Below, piece by piece: positions 29,864 through 39,582 of a DNA stretch of 64,000 nucleotides. Position 1 is the stretch's first letter, and every line of letters begins with the position of its first letter. The translations under genes were made by a program, and so were the position numbers. The stretch is from Chaetoderma sp. LZ-2023a (Eukaryota > Mollusca > Caudofoveata > Chaetodermatida > Chaetodermatidae), in NCBI GenBank assembly GCA_034401795.1, contig CM067370.1:106539387-106603386 (forward strand), written 5' to 3'. The notes beneath the pieces were generated by a model that ran no database searches, was not told the origin of the DNA, and was given only the letters and a program-made list of their open reading frames with translations.

Positions 29864-30079
29864 GCCAATAATCTAGTCAGAGGAAGTGCTAGTCTGCGCA
29901 TGCGCGGTGGTGGGGCTGGCATCCGCCAGACTACGCTCTGACTCCCTGCCCAGTAGGGGCACCTAGCTGTTTTAAATCTGAGTGTTTATTGAGTGAAAGC
30001 CAATATTTAGCAATATCAAAAGTATTAGGGAGGTAAGTATCAACTCTCTCGTGAAAAAAGAAATCCTAGATTTCGTTTA
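29864..30079. repeat. DIRS B right inverted terminal repeat
   Basis: Reverse complement of the left ITR. It ends in CTCTCGTGAAAAAAGAAATC...TTTCGTTTA, complementary to the ICR right half. It contains GGGAGGTAAGTAT, an outward-facing consensus splice donor, about 45 nt from the end. Confidence 0.9.
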
Positions 30080-30333
30080 GTTTCAACCCCAACTGGACTA
30101 ACCCTATAGGAAACAAATGGCATTGATGTCAAGGGACCGGTGATAAAACCACTTTTTGCTTCCTTATCGATTAAAGCATCAACTATCAACGATTTAGAAA
30201 GCGTTGAACGCAAGTTCTTACACTCCTTGATGGGAAGCGATTGTTCTGGAACCATAACGCCAAATCCATTTTTAAAGCCAGCATACAAGTATGACACATT
30301 GTCGTTTATTGCACACACTTCGCTGTCAGCCAT
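30080..30333 (-). pseudogene. Ngaro-like RT, N-terminal segment
   Basis: The minus-strand frame reads SLIVDALIDKEAKSGFITGP and SMPFVSYRVSPVGVET. This is the conserved N-terminal RT block (GF-x-IGPF...SPIGV) of Ngaro elements. It stops exactly where element B begins (30079) and resumes with KYSGK at 23134. In-frame continuity across the insertion was not fully checked. Confidence 0.85.
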
Positions 30334-30345
30334 CCCTGAACACGG

Positions 30346-31500
30346 TCATGCTTTGGGCGGATTCTGCTTAGACTTCCCCCCGTTGCAAGACTTTGGCACC
30401 GTGGGAAGTGGCACCACATAGTTTACATACATGAGAATGATAGCAGGTACCACGTCGAACACATCAGCCCAAATTAAAATTGTTACATATTTCCAGCTTA
30501 GGTTTTGGACTATCGAAGTGACTGGCACGGGCTACATTGATTGGTTTTCCCCGAAAGTTGGCAGACTTATGCCTCATGAACGTGTACTGTTGATTATATC
30601 TGCCACTTTGCTGGGGTCAGAATGGGATGCTGTGGTCGGTTGAATGACAGATAAAGCAAGAATTTATCCTGCAATTCCCCATAACCCTGCTAACCAGGGC
30701 CTGGTCCTGCACTGCCCAATCAACTTTTAGGTTGTGATCTTTCAACGCTGCGGCTGCTTTGGCTGAAAATTGGCAGTGGTATTCATATAATTTTGTGCTG
30801 TAAGCATTATGAAGTTCTATCACTAAAGCCTCATAGCGGTCCAGTTCAACCTGTCTATTCAGAAATCTTTGGCACATGATCCACTTGAATTTTCCAAAAG
30901 CAGCTACAAATTCGCTAATAGTCAAACATCTAAGTCGTACGTCATCTGCGACTATTTTGCTAGGTTCTGATTTCGTTTCTACCTCAAATTTTGGAATTAA
31001 TAGACACCAAATTAATGTCTGCCCTCCCAAATGCGTTTCTTCAGAGAATCAGAAACAATATCTAAGTGGGGAATGCATTCGGCTGGAATGCCAAATTCTG
31101 ACTGGTAAATGGTACCCACCTAGATAGTTCGACGCTGGTCCATGCCCTGCTGTTGTTCCTTGCGATGGTTGGGACGGGACAGCCTCCATAACTGCATACG
31201 CAGATGTTAATGTGTTGTCGGGCAATAGTCCAGTGGGTGATGGAGGAGTGGGCTGCATCGTCCTGTTCTCCATCATAGACATCATCGACTTCTGCAGACT
31301 GATCACCGACTGTTGCATAACCTGCATATCCACCGTCATCACTTTCATCTCTGCAGCAGTACCAGTGTTAACGTTAATTGACTGTTCTTGCTGGACCAGA
31401 TCTCTACCCTCAAGGAAGGGATTTTCTACCGAAGAAGAAGCCGGAAGACATGAATGCTGTGCTTGCTCGGCTGTACTAAACCTAACGACATTAGGACTGG
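30346..31500 (-). pseudogene. Ngaro-like gag remnant
   Basis: Pieces in order on the minus strand: SLQKSMMSMME (about 31250-31310); ISEFVAAFGKFKWIMCQRFL, KLYEYHCQFSAKAAAALKDH and a CFICHSTDHSIPF zinc-knuckle-like motif (30617-31030 frame); then a decayed CCCH-like finger, GTCYHSHVCKLCGATSHGAK, near 30370-30430, preceded by a stop codon. These blocks are familiar from Gag-like ORFs of Ngaro elements. Several frames and at least one stop show it is not functional. Confidence 0.75.
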
Positions 31501-31860
31501 AACAGGAAAGTTCTGGCTCTGTCGTTTGTTATTGTTCTAGGCCTTCTGGTGACATGTTTTGGAATGAACGAGGTTTATTTTCCAAATATAGTGACTACAG
31601 TTTTGGACGTGTTATTAGGCACTTTAATTCCTAACTTTATTAGTTCTTGTCTTAGTTTCGTAACGGTCCAGTTTGTTGGGTTAGAAGAATCCAGCGGCGT
31701 TGCTCTCGTATGCGATCTACTTGGCCGATCAGCCATTTCAAAACTTTTTTGTTATCACGTAATACTTTTACAAATTAAACGCCCAATACTCTACGTAGCC
31801 TCCAATTCACTCGGTAAGATAACATATCTCTGCGACTAGCGGAGACGTCTGTCTACAGCA

Positions 31861-32119
31861 ATGTGATGTTAAGAAAACTCTTAGTGCTTCAATTATAAAC
31901 AATTTTCATTTAGAAACAGCACTATGATCCGACTATACTTTGCAAATTTGTAAACAGCTAATGGCTGCCTATCGAACTATATGTTAATGAGCCGCATCAC
32001 TCCCCTGTGCCATTGCTGGTACATGGGTGTATGAATCACCTGCCATCCATGCGTGTTGCTAAACAGTGCTTATGATATTGATACGTTTTTCCTTATATAA
32101 ACCTGACATCTTCATAAGC
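31861..32119. other. Intervening sequence, nothing recognised
   Basis: AT-rich sequence between the Ngaro fossil and the tandem repeat. No ORF or repeat seen. Confidence 0.4.
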
Positions 32120-32880
32120 CTGATTGCTTCTCCTTAGAATTTTGACAGATTTCAACCAAATTGGGCTGAAAGAATCCTATGGTCATATGCTCTAGAACAT
32201 ACATTCAGAATTTTATTGCGTAAAAATTTACCGGAAATTGTCAAATTGCTTCTTACCCGTTTGACCGATTTCAATCAAATTTTGCTGAAAGGGTCATAGG
32301 TTATAGAACTTGCATTCAGAACTTTGATTCGTAAATATTTTGACCGAAAAACCTAGATTTTATGAAAAATTTACCGGAAATCGTCAAATCTCTTCTTACC
32401 ATTCTGAGCGATTTCGTCCAAATTTGGCTGAAAAGGATCCTGTGGTGATGGGCTCTAGAATTTCCGTACAGAATTTTGATTCATTAATCTTTTGGGTGAA
32501 AATCTGAGATTTTATTAAAAATGTACTGGGAATTGTCAAATTGCTTCTTACCATCTTTACCATTTTAAAACCAAATTAGGCTGAAAGGATCCTAATTGGC
32601 CATAGGCTCTAGAACATCTGAGATTTTATATGAAAACGCACCGGAAATTGTCAAATTGCTACTCCTCCTTTGCTGCTTGACATATTTCAACCAAATTTCA
32701 CTAATGGATTCTATGGTGATAGGCTCTAGAAAGTCTATTCAGAATTTTGAGTGATCAATTTTCTGTGCAAATCTTAAATTTTATGAACAATTTACCAGAA
32801 GTTGTCAAAGCGCTGCTTCTCCTTAGTTGCTTGACATATTTCAACCAAATTTTCCGAAAATTATCCATCATATCTATTTA
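32120..32880. repeat. Degenerate tandem repeat (about 115-155-bp units, six copies)
   Basis: Units share TTGACAGATTTCAACCAAAT, GGCTGAAAGGATCCTATGGT, GGCTCTAGAA, CAGAATTTTGATTC and TTTACCGGAAATTGTCAAAT in that order. Copies begin near 32140, 32260, 32400, 32555, 32675 and 32830. No protein coding. Confidence 0.85.
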
Positions 32881-33604
32881 AATGCAAATGGTTCAAATGC
32901 TAATGGTCCAGGTGAGCGCCACGGGCCATTGGGCCTCTTGTTTAGTACACACGGTCATGAAATTGTATTATTCAGGTTGTGGACGTCATTAAATTTTGCA
33001 ATGTAAAATAAATTCAAATTCTGTATCGTGCCGTTCACAGATTCTTGTCATTTCTATGCTATCACACCTTATCCTACTATGTCAGACACTATGTCTATCC
33101 TGCCATACCATCTGCATCCTCATCATCCCCTCTCTCTTAACACTACCTTAGAAACCCACTCTACCATTTTCTATCTAACCCTACACTACCATAACCTCTC
33201 ATATACTATGTATCTGTTGTACATTATCATACTCTAGTGTCGGTAATCTACCTTGTCTTACCTTCTCTTACTTAGCCCGTCATAACCTATTCTCCTACCG
33301 TTCCCTATTCTGCCTGCTTTGCCATCCCCTGTCCGGTCATACCCGTGCTCTCCTGTAGGTCATGACATGTCCAGTTGTGATCTGTAAGTAACAGTTGCTT
33401 TGATTGTTACTAGTTACCTGCTGAAGGAGTGTGGTGCATTGGTGTTAAGCAGTGTTCGAATCCTCATCCAGCACATGTGTGTTAAAGTAGCAGATAAGAC
33501 AGAGTACAGGACTCGGGTGGCACAGGTAAACAACAACAACAACAACAACACATATTTAGATAAAATTTCAAGTTTCTTTTGACTGCCCTTTTCGATAACC
33601 ATGA
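32881..33604. other. Intervening sequence with a (CAA)n microsatellite
   Basis: Holds a CAA repeat at about 33529-33550 next to a GTTCGAATCC motif resembling a pol III B box (33455-33466). No matching A box or tRNA fold was found, so a SINE is not claimed. No host exon recognised. Confidence 0.5.
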
Positions 33605-33780
33605 TTCTACTTTGAATAATACTTACCAGGTGTACTATTATGATAATGTCTATTATCTAGTCTAGCTCAAAATAAACAATTAAAACTCCGCACTCTCCAT
33701 GGTCCTGCCCATACTGTGTCCGGGAATTACCATTAGCCTCCAGGTACCGAGTCAATTTCCAATCACAGTCAGATTCGTCT
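33605..33780. repeat. DIRS A3 left inverted terminal repeat
   Basis: TTCTACTTTGAATAATACTT at the outer end. It is the reverse complement of the right ITRs at 8670-8872 and 38789-38991 (AGCTCAAAATAAACAATTAA, GTCAATTTCCAATCACAGTC). Confidence 0.88.
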
Positions 33781-33969
33781 ATTTTGCTTTGCAAAACAGT
33801 CGCATGTTTTTTAGCTCCAAAATTTTGCTAAATTTTGTGTGTTTAGAGATTCTTTGAACAATTCATTACTGGCATCATGAAAGAAAAAGGAAAAATGTTG
33901 GATGGGTGGGTTGTATCAATCTAGAATTTATACATTCGTGCCATAATGACTGTTTGAAATTTTCTTAAA

Positions 33970-34614
33970 TTGGCAGATTATTTTAAAATTGTAGCCATTG
34001 TTGGAGTCGCTCCGTTACCCGTTAACTTTTTTATCTTATCTGGGTACTCGGTTAATTTCTCTTGCGACTCGAGAGCCAACGGCGGAGGAGGAAGATCGGG
34101 TATGCTGGTGCCTCTCGGAGTCACATGCCCTGCTGTATTAACAGACGTAGTCCCGACTCCCGTGCTGGAGCCGATGGATTGCTGGGATTCGCTAGACACT
34201 GGAGCCGTGAGTAGCCGAGTTATGGACCTGCTTCGTTCTGGAAGTCTGGTTCGTTTGTTTGTTTGTTTGGTGGCTCGGCACGACAAGTTCTCCAAGGTTG
34301 TGTCCATGGTTGCAGAACAGGAGGTTGTCGGCAAGTCGACTAAAAGGACTCGCCCGCAACAGTCTTACAAGCAGCATCGACAGGAGCAGCAGAGATCGCC
34401 CTTCTGGCCGTGATGCCCATCGGGCATCCGGTTCTCAGGGACCTGGCCGTTCATCGTCATACAAGTCCTCTAATAAGAGGCTGTATGAGGATGACAGGAA
34501 GGGTGGTGGCTCGGAACGTGGTGGCTACCATAGGGATAGCCGCGGTGGTGGTTCCGGGCCATCATTCTCCAAGAAGCCGCGTGGGGGTGGGGGCGGAGGT
34601 GGGGGGCAGTCCTG
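33970..34614 (+). pseudogene. DIRS A3 gag remnant
   Basis: Only parts of gag are left. One is a middle piece (LEPMDCWDSLDTGAVSSRVM). A jump through a TTTGTTTGTTTG run leads to the region before the tail (KVVSMVAEQEVVGKSTKRT), then comes the Gly/Ser/Arg-rich end in another frame (34259-34615). The cysteine cluster is missing, and the cluster-bearing 5' part was not found between the left ITR and 33970. Poly-G expansion gives a run of eight or more Gly codons near 34590. Confidence 0.75.
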
Positions 34615-34615
34615 A

Positions 34616-36622
34616 CAGGCTTCTGGCGAGACCCATACCGGTGGCGCCAGGAATGCATGGAGTTGATAATCTTCAGCTAACCGAATTAACGTCTTGTCGC
34701 GCAACATCGACCGCGAGCTGTGTGCAGATTCCTACCATCGTAGGCAGACTTCAGCTGTTTTCAAACCAGTGGGAACAGGTCATGCAAGATTGTTTAGTCT
34801 GTCATTGGCTAAGAAATGGCTATGAACCAGACTGGCTCATCCGTCAATCATTAGTTCCATTAACTTTGACTCCTGTATGGACTCCCGTTCCAAGGGAATC
34901 CGATCGTCTAGAGGTATTTCGCTCAGAAATAGAAAATCTTCAGTGGAAGAATGCGATTCATTTAGTCCGTGATCAGTCATCCCTGGGCGTCTATTCGATA
35001 ATTTTCCTCGTTCCGAAATGCACCGGAGGTTGGAGACTGATTCTCAACCTCAAGCCACTGAACAAATTCATTCTTTCACCAAAATTTCAGATGAAGACTA
35101 GAAGCGGTGATGACAGGGCTGAGAAAAGGCATGTGGGCAGTATCGATAGATCTGAAGGATGCATATTTTCATATTCCAGTGTCAATTCCTTTTCAGAAAT
35201 ACCTTTGCTTTGCATTCCAAGACAGTGTGTGGGAGTTCAATGCGTTACCATTCGGTCTGACCACATCCCTGAGAGGCTTCACCAAAGTGGTTCTCGCCAT
35301 GACTTCTTATCTTCGCAGGAGAAACATAGCTGTTCATACCTACATAGACGACTGGCTGCTGAAGGCGGGAAATCCAGTCACTCTGCGCAACAATCTTCAG
35401 GTAGTCCTGGCCTTACTAAAGGACCTAGGATGGATTGTGAATCTAGATAAATCAGAATTGACTCCATCCCAGGAGTTTGTATATCTGGGAATTCTTTTCA
35501 ATCTCAGGGACGGTGTAGCTTTTCCAGCAGAGAGCAGAGTAAAGAGTTTACTTGCAGTTCTGGGGTCAATTTCTCTAGGATCCTGAATACTGGGTTCCCT
35601 GGAGAAGGTGGTGCCTTATGCGGCATTCGGGCGCAGACCGATTCAGATGTATTTAATGTCATTCTGGTCTCGGAGAATGGATCCGTTGTGTCTGAGGATT
35701 CCTGTGAAAGAACCATTGATATTCCATCTTCATTGGTGGTTATCAGAACAGAATCTCCTGCGAGGTGTTCCTCTACAACCTCCTCAACCGCATATGTCTA
35801 TTTTCACGGATGCATCAGCAACGGGTTGGGGAGCAGTATTGGACGATCAGTCGGTGTCAGGGGAATGGGATCAGACCAATGCGCAGAAACATATAAATGT
35901 TCTCGAATTATTAGCGATGGCATTAGCACTTCGAAAATTCGAGAACTTAATCCGAGACAAGATTGTCCTGATAAGGACAAACAACTCCACAATGGTATCC
36001 TATTTGAACCGCCATGGCGGGACGAGGTCACCGGAGTTGTGCATGATGATATGGAACCTTCTGCTGTGGTCCCAAGAGAGGAATGTTATTCTTCGGGCAA
36101 CACATTCCAGGAAGATTGACCATCCTAGCGGATGCTCTCAGTCGAAGGACGGTTTGTCGTCCGACAGAATGGCAGCACAACCAATCAGTAGTGGAGGTTC
36201 TATTCAAACACTGGGGCAAGCCAAATGTGGATCTATTTGCGATGAAAGGAAGCGCAGAGATGGTCACATATGAGTCACCGATCCCGGACCCGCTAGCCTT
36301 AACAGTAGATGCACTGGCAATAAGTTGGAAGGGAATGTACGCTTACGCGCATCCTCCAGCAATTCTCGTCCAAAAATTTTGGGCAAAAATTAGAGGGCTC
36401 ATGCCAAGTACTACTGATTGCTCCTCGTTGGCCAGGCCGATCATGGTTTACGGATTTGCTGGACCTTCTGGTCTGCAATCCAATCCCTCTTCCAGACAGA
36501 AGGGATCTGATTTTTCAGAACAAACGTCTGTATCACCACGACAGACCAGAGATGTTCCAATTGACTGTATGGATGTTGTCAAGCAGCGAGCAATTGAGGG
36601 TGGCTTTTTTGGGCAAAAATGA
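34616..36622 (+). pseudogene. DIRS A3 RT / RNase H, frameshifted
   Basis: The first half (to about 35095) has GRLQLFSNQWEQV and FLVPKCTGGWRLILNLKPLN in one frame. A frameshift follows, then 35107-35586 with SIDLKDAYFHIP, HTYIDDWLLKAG and SQEFVYLGILFNL. A deletion near 35585 removes about 36 bp relative to A2. RNase H follows in 35608-36110: SIFTDASATGWGAVL, NVLELLAMALAL, IRTNNSTMVSYLNR, with Asp replaced by Asn in the third motif. LADALSRR is in a further frame (36083-36622). Not functional. Confidence 0.82.
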
Positions 36623-36840
36623 GAGGGCTCATGCCAAGTACTACTGATTGCTCCTCGTTGGCCAGGCCGATCATGGTTTACGGATTTGCTGGACCTTCTG
36701 GTCTGCAATCCAATCCCTCTTCCAGACAGAAGGGATCTGTTTTTTCAGAACAAACGTCTGTATCACCATGACAGACCGGAGATGTTCCAATTGACTGTAT
36801 GGATGTTGTCAAGCAGCGAGCAATTGAGGGTGGCTTTTCT
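36381..36840. repeat. 230-bp tandem duplication in DIRS A3
   Basis: 36381-36610 is repeated almost exactly at 36611-36840, both starting GGGCAAAAAT. Each covers the MT-like C-terminus (SRSWFTDLLDLLVCNP-type block) and the start of the recombinase region. Confidence 0.92.
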
Positions 36841-38037
36841 GGGCAAGCAGCGAAGTTTGTTGCTTCAGCCAGAAAGGGGGGGGGGGGGGGTGGGGGATCA
36901 ACAACCAGAACATATAATTATAGACTCAACAAATTTGCAGAGTGGTGTAAAGGAAGAGATATTAATCCCTTTTCTGCATCTGTTCAACATGTAGCAGATT
37001 TTATCTGTCATTTATGCGAAGTTGACAAACTTGTGCCTTCAACCCTTGCAGTATATAAGTCTGCATTAGCTTCAGTCGTTCCCAGTCTGGCCTTAGTAGG
37101 AGTGGAGAGCGACACTATAAATGAAGTTATTGTAGGAATGAGCAATCTGCAACCTAGACAGCCAATTCCTATCCCAGCATGGAATCTAGCTTCAGTCGTT
37201 CCCAGTCTGGCCTTAGTAGGAGTGGAGAACGACACTATAAATGAAGTTATTATAGGAATGAGCAATCTGCAACCTAGACAGCCAATTCCTATCCCAGCAT
37301 GGAATCTATCTCTTGTTCTTCAGGTTTTAGGGCATGCTCCTTTTGAACCAAATAGATATAGAGCTATTAAACTGTTGACTATTAAGTCAGTTTTCTTGGT
37401 TGCAGCAGCATCGGCGAGAAGGAGAAGCGAAATTCATGCCATTTCTGCCAAACAAGACCGTTTTGTCGTTACGGGTGAAGGTTTAAGATTTTTACCACAT
37501 CTTTGTTTCCTGGCAAAGAATCAGTCACTTAAATATCCAGGACAGGGGATCAATTTGCCAAGTTTAGTTAGGCATGACCCAAACTCTTCTGCTTGGTGTC
37601 CTGTCAGATGTCTGAAGATGTATAAGAAACGTACTAAGGAGTGGAGAGATGACCCGAAATCTCTGTGGTTATGTCTCGAAGCTCCTCATCTTCGTGCCTC
37701 GAAAGATGCTATTTCTCATTGGATAGTTGATGCTTTTCAGATGTCGCCTAAAATCGCAACAGGAAAGCTGATTGATTGTGCGAACACCCATCAAGTCCGA
37801 GCACTAGCAGCAGCATCGGCCCTTTATAAGGGTGTCTCATTAGAGGAGGTGATGTCTGTAGCACAGTGGCATGCCGAGTCGACATTTACTGATTTCTACC
37901 TTCGCAATATCGCCAGGGCACTTAATCCAGTAGCCGTCACCAATTTGTTGAATCTCAGGCCAGATCTGACCGCTCTTAACACATATTTCGTAAGGTTTTC
38001 CGCAGGCACTGACACAGGTGATGCATATGGACTGTGA
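36799..38037 (+). pseudogene. DIRS A3 tyrosine recombinase with in-frame duplication and poly-Gly insertion
   Basis: Open frame of 412 codons with the recombinase hallmarks: TYNYRLNKFAEWCKGR, ASARRRSEIHAIS (Arg), HQVRALAAASALY (His-x-x-Arg), SVAQWHAESTFTDFYLRN (Trp and Tyr). Two additions are in frame: a G-tract at 36876-36897 encoding a Gly run in the core-binding domain, and a 120-bp direct duplication (37069-37188 = 37189-37308) that adds 40 residues. The catalytic residues survive, but the fold is unlikely to. I list it as a pseudogene. Confidence 0.8.
37069..37308. repeat. 120-bp in-frame tandem duplication in the A3 recombinase
   Basis: Both copies start GCTTCAGTCGTTCCCAGTCT and end CCCAGCATGGAATCTA. 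They differ at few positions (for example GAGAGC / GAGAAC). The period of 120 keeps the frame. Confidence 0.95.
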
Positions 38038-38569
38038 ACGGCTGTGGATTGGGCGAAGCTCCTGTGACGATCAAGAAAGACCAAGCGCTCAGAATGGTGA
38101 GTGTTTCCTAGTTTAATTGACTAATATTGTTATTGTTTCACTTACAGTCAAATTCCCAGACTGATTAAGTGGAAAAGTGTGGTTAAAGAGTATTCTTATT
38201 CATTGCAACAGACAAGACTCATTCAAATTTGGAAATCTAATCAAATTACTAATAGTTTTTTCATAATTAGACGTAGTAGCCTCTGCACTCTCCTAGACTT
38301 CCCTAGCCAAGACTTGGGACTGACACGGGTCTGGTGGGTGTTGCCTCCCTTTTTGACAGCCCTCAGGAATTTGTGCGGACAAATGAGGGGGGGAGGAAAG
38401 CAGTCTAGACCATGGAAGTTTAGCACTCTATGAGTTGAATGGCAGGACCCAAGCGTATGCTGGGGTTGTCAGTCTCTTCACAACCTTCTCTGTCGGATGC
38501 TAGATGAGAGCCGTTTCGAGCCTCGCCTCCTCCCACCGGATTTTCTTGGCTGTCGAAATCCGGAGTTTA

Positions 38570-38632
38570 TCATAATAATAATAATAATAATAATCTTTAT
38601 TTAATGAGGGTACATCATCAATAAAAAAATAA
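38570..38632. repeat. Insertion in DIRS A3: (ATA)n plus CTTTATTTAATGAGGG segment
   Basis: Compared with A2, about 55 bp are added just before the ICR: repeated AATAAT, then CTTTATTTAATGAGGGTACA and an A-rich run. It looks like the tail of a non-LTR retroelement insertion. The family was not identified. Confidence 0.6.
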
Positions 38633-38720
38633 TAGTACATCTGGTAAGTATTATTCGAAGTAGAAAAAAAAATAGCATCCGCTTTTGTTTCTACGAGAAT
38701 TGTTAATACCAGATGTAATA
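38632..38720. repeat. DIRS A3 internal complementary region
   Basis: AGTACATCTGGTAAGTATTA followed by TTCGAAGTAGAA is complementary to the left end. AGCATCCGCTTTTGTTTCTA followed by CGAGAATTGTTAATACCAG is complementary to the right end. Confidence 0.85.
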
Positions 38721-38788
38721 TGGGCCGTCTCAGCCACCCCGCTGAGGTGAGGCTGAGCTGCTTTCGCTGTTTGTCAAGACAAATGTAA

Positions 38789-38991
38789 GATGAATCTGAC
38801 TGTAGTTAGGAATTGACTCAGTATCTGGAGGCTAACTGTAATTCCTGGACAGTATGGGCAGGACCATGGAGAGTGCAGAGTTTTAATTGTTTATTTTTAG
38901 CTAGACTACATGTAGATAATAGACATTATCATAATAGTACATCTGGTAAGTATTAACAATTCTCGTAGAAACAAAAGCGGATGCTTTTTTT
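38789..38991. repeat. DIRS A3 right inverted terminal repeat
   Basis: Reverse complement of 33605-33780. It ends ACAAAAGCGGATGCTTTTTT. An outward splice-donor-like CTGGTAAGTAT lies near 38944. Confidence 0.88.
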
Positions 38992-39495
38992 GAGTCTATA
39001 ACATTTGACCTCTGACCTTGTAGTCACTCACCCCAAATCAAGTGGGATATCAAGGGCAACCTCTCACCAATGTTTGGTGAAGATTCAGCCAGTGGAGCTT
39101 CAGTTATCATGTCAGAAACATAGTGATATTACAATATAGTCTTGGAATACTTCATAACAATACTTGCATTAACTATAACATCGCTTATTCTTTCTGGAGC
39201 ATAAATGCCATCAAACCTGCCTCTAAGGACAAAAGGATTTCGTGAAGCATGTGTCTTATAACCGGAGGCCATCTGTATTTACATACTGATTTTAAGTATA
39301 TTTGCGTGTGTGCATGCACATGTATATGTGTGCCCGTGCGTGTGTTTGATTTTTGGTTAGCCTTATTATTCACCAATGGCTTTTCATGATCCAATCAAAC
39401 TTTATACAAATGTGATAAATGTCGTACGGAGATGTTAAATCAGCATCATCACTATCGTAGATAATAGGTAATTTACTAGTCTGACTTCCTTTCAG
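38992..39495. other. Sequence upstream of the first visible NCAPD3 exon
   Basis: Begins with a fragment (about 39003-39115: TTGACCTCTGACCTTG...CAATGTTTGGTGAAGATTC) resembling a dispersed invertebrate repeat. It ends in the polypyrimidine tract and AG of the 39496 exon. No other exon recognised. Confidence 0.5.
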
Positions 39496-39582
39496 TCTGT
39501 CATCATCTTACTGCGGGAATTCCCAATTGCTCACTATGCACAAATGTTGCAATGGTTCCAGAAGTTTTCCCGTAATGCCAAG
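39496..39582 (+). CDS. NCAPD3: NCAPD3 exon 1 of those visible (29 codons)
   Basis: Acceptor TTTCAG, donor GTAAGA; starts and ends in phase 0. Reads SVIILLREFPIAHYAQMLQW and on to FSRNAK, an amphipathic HEAT helix pair. Followed by a 2.3-kb intron carrying the 151-bp repeats. Confidence 0.88.

Larger units (their letters stand above)
23135..30079 (+). mobile_element. DIRS family B retrotransposon (6.9 kb, both termini present)
   Basis: Complete structure of a DIRS-type element: left ITR, leader, gag, RT/RNase H/MT-like ORF, overlapping tyrosine recombinase, 3' UTR, ICR, right ITR. Ends are set by complementarity to the ICR (left ATTTCACTTCAAGAG; right ending GATTTCGTTTA). They are confirmed by the interrupted Ngaro RT on each side. 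No target duplication is visible. The gag part is much more GC-rich than the surroundings. ORFs are long, but the RT leader appears to carry a deletion, so it may depend on proteins from other copies. Confidence 0.93.
30080..31860 (-). mobile_element. Ngaro-like retrotransposon fossil, 5' part
   Basis: Gag and the beginning of RT of the minus-strand Ngaro-like element whose remainder lies at 20990-23134. The 5' limit is not defined. Homology-bearing sequence can be followed to about 31500, and the rest up to 31860 is assigned by proximity only. Confidence 0.75.
33605..38991 (+). mobile_element. DIRS family A retrotransposon, copy A3 (5.4 kb, both termini)
   Basis: Third family A copy, with left ITR, ICR and right ITR all present. 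The gag is reduced to a remnant by deletions. RT is frameshifted, RNase H/MT is partly duplicated, and the recombinase frame carries an in-frame 120-bp duplication and a poly-G insertion. It is therefore a terminally complete but coding-defective copy. Ends are set by complementarity to the ICR. Confidence 0.9.

Noticed and set aside
30140..30643. Plus-strand ORFs in the Ngaro right half
   Set aside because: They are antisense to the recognisable RT and gag fragments.
33440..33560. tRNA-derived SINE with B box GTTCGAATCC followed by (CAA)n
   Set aside because: Only the B box is convincing. No A box at the normal distance and no second copy in the window.
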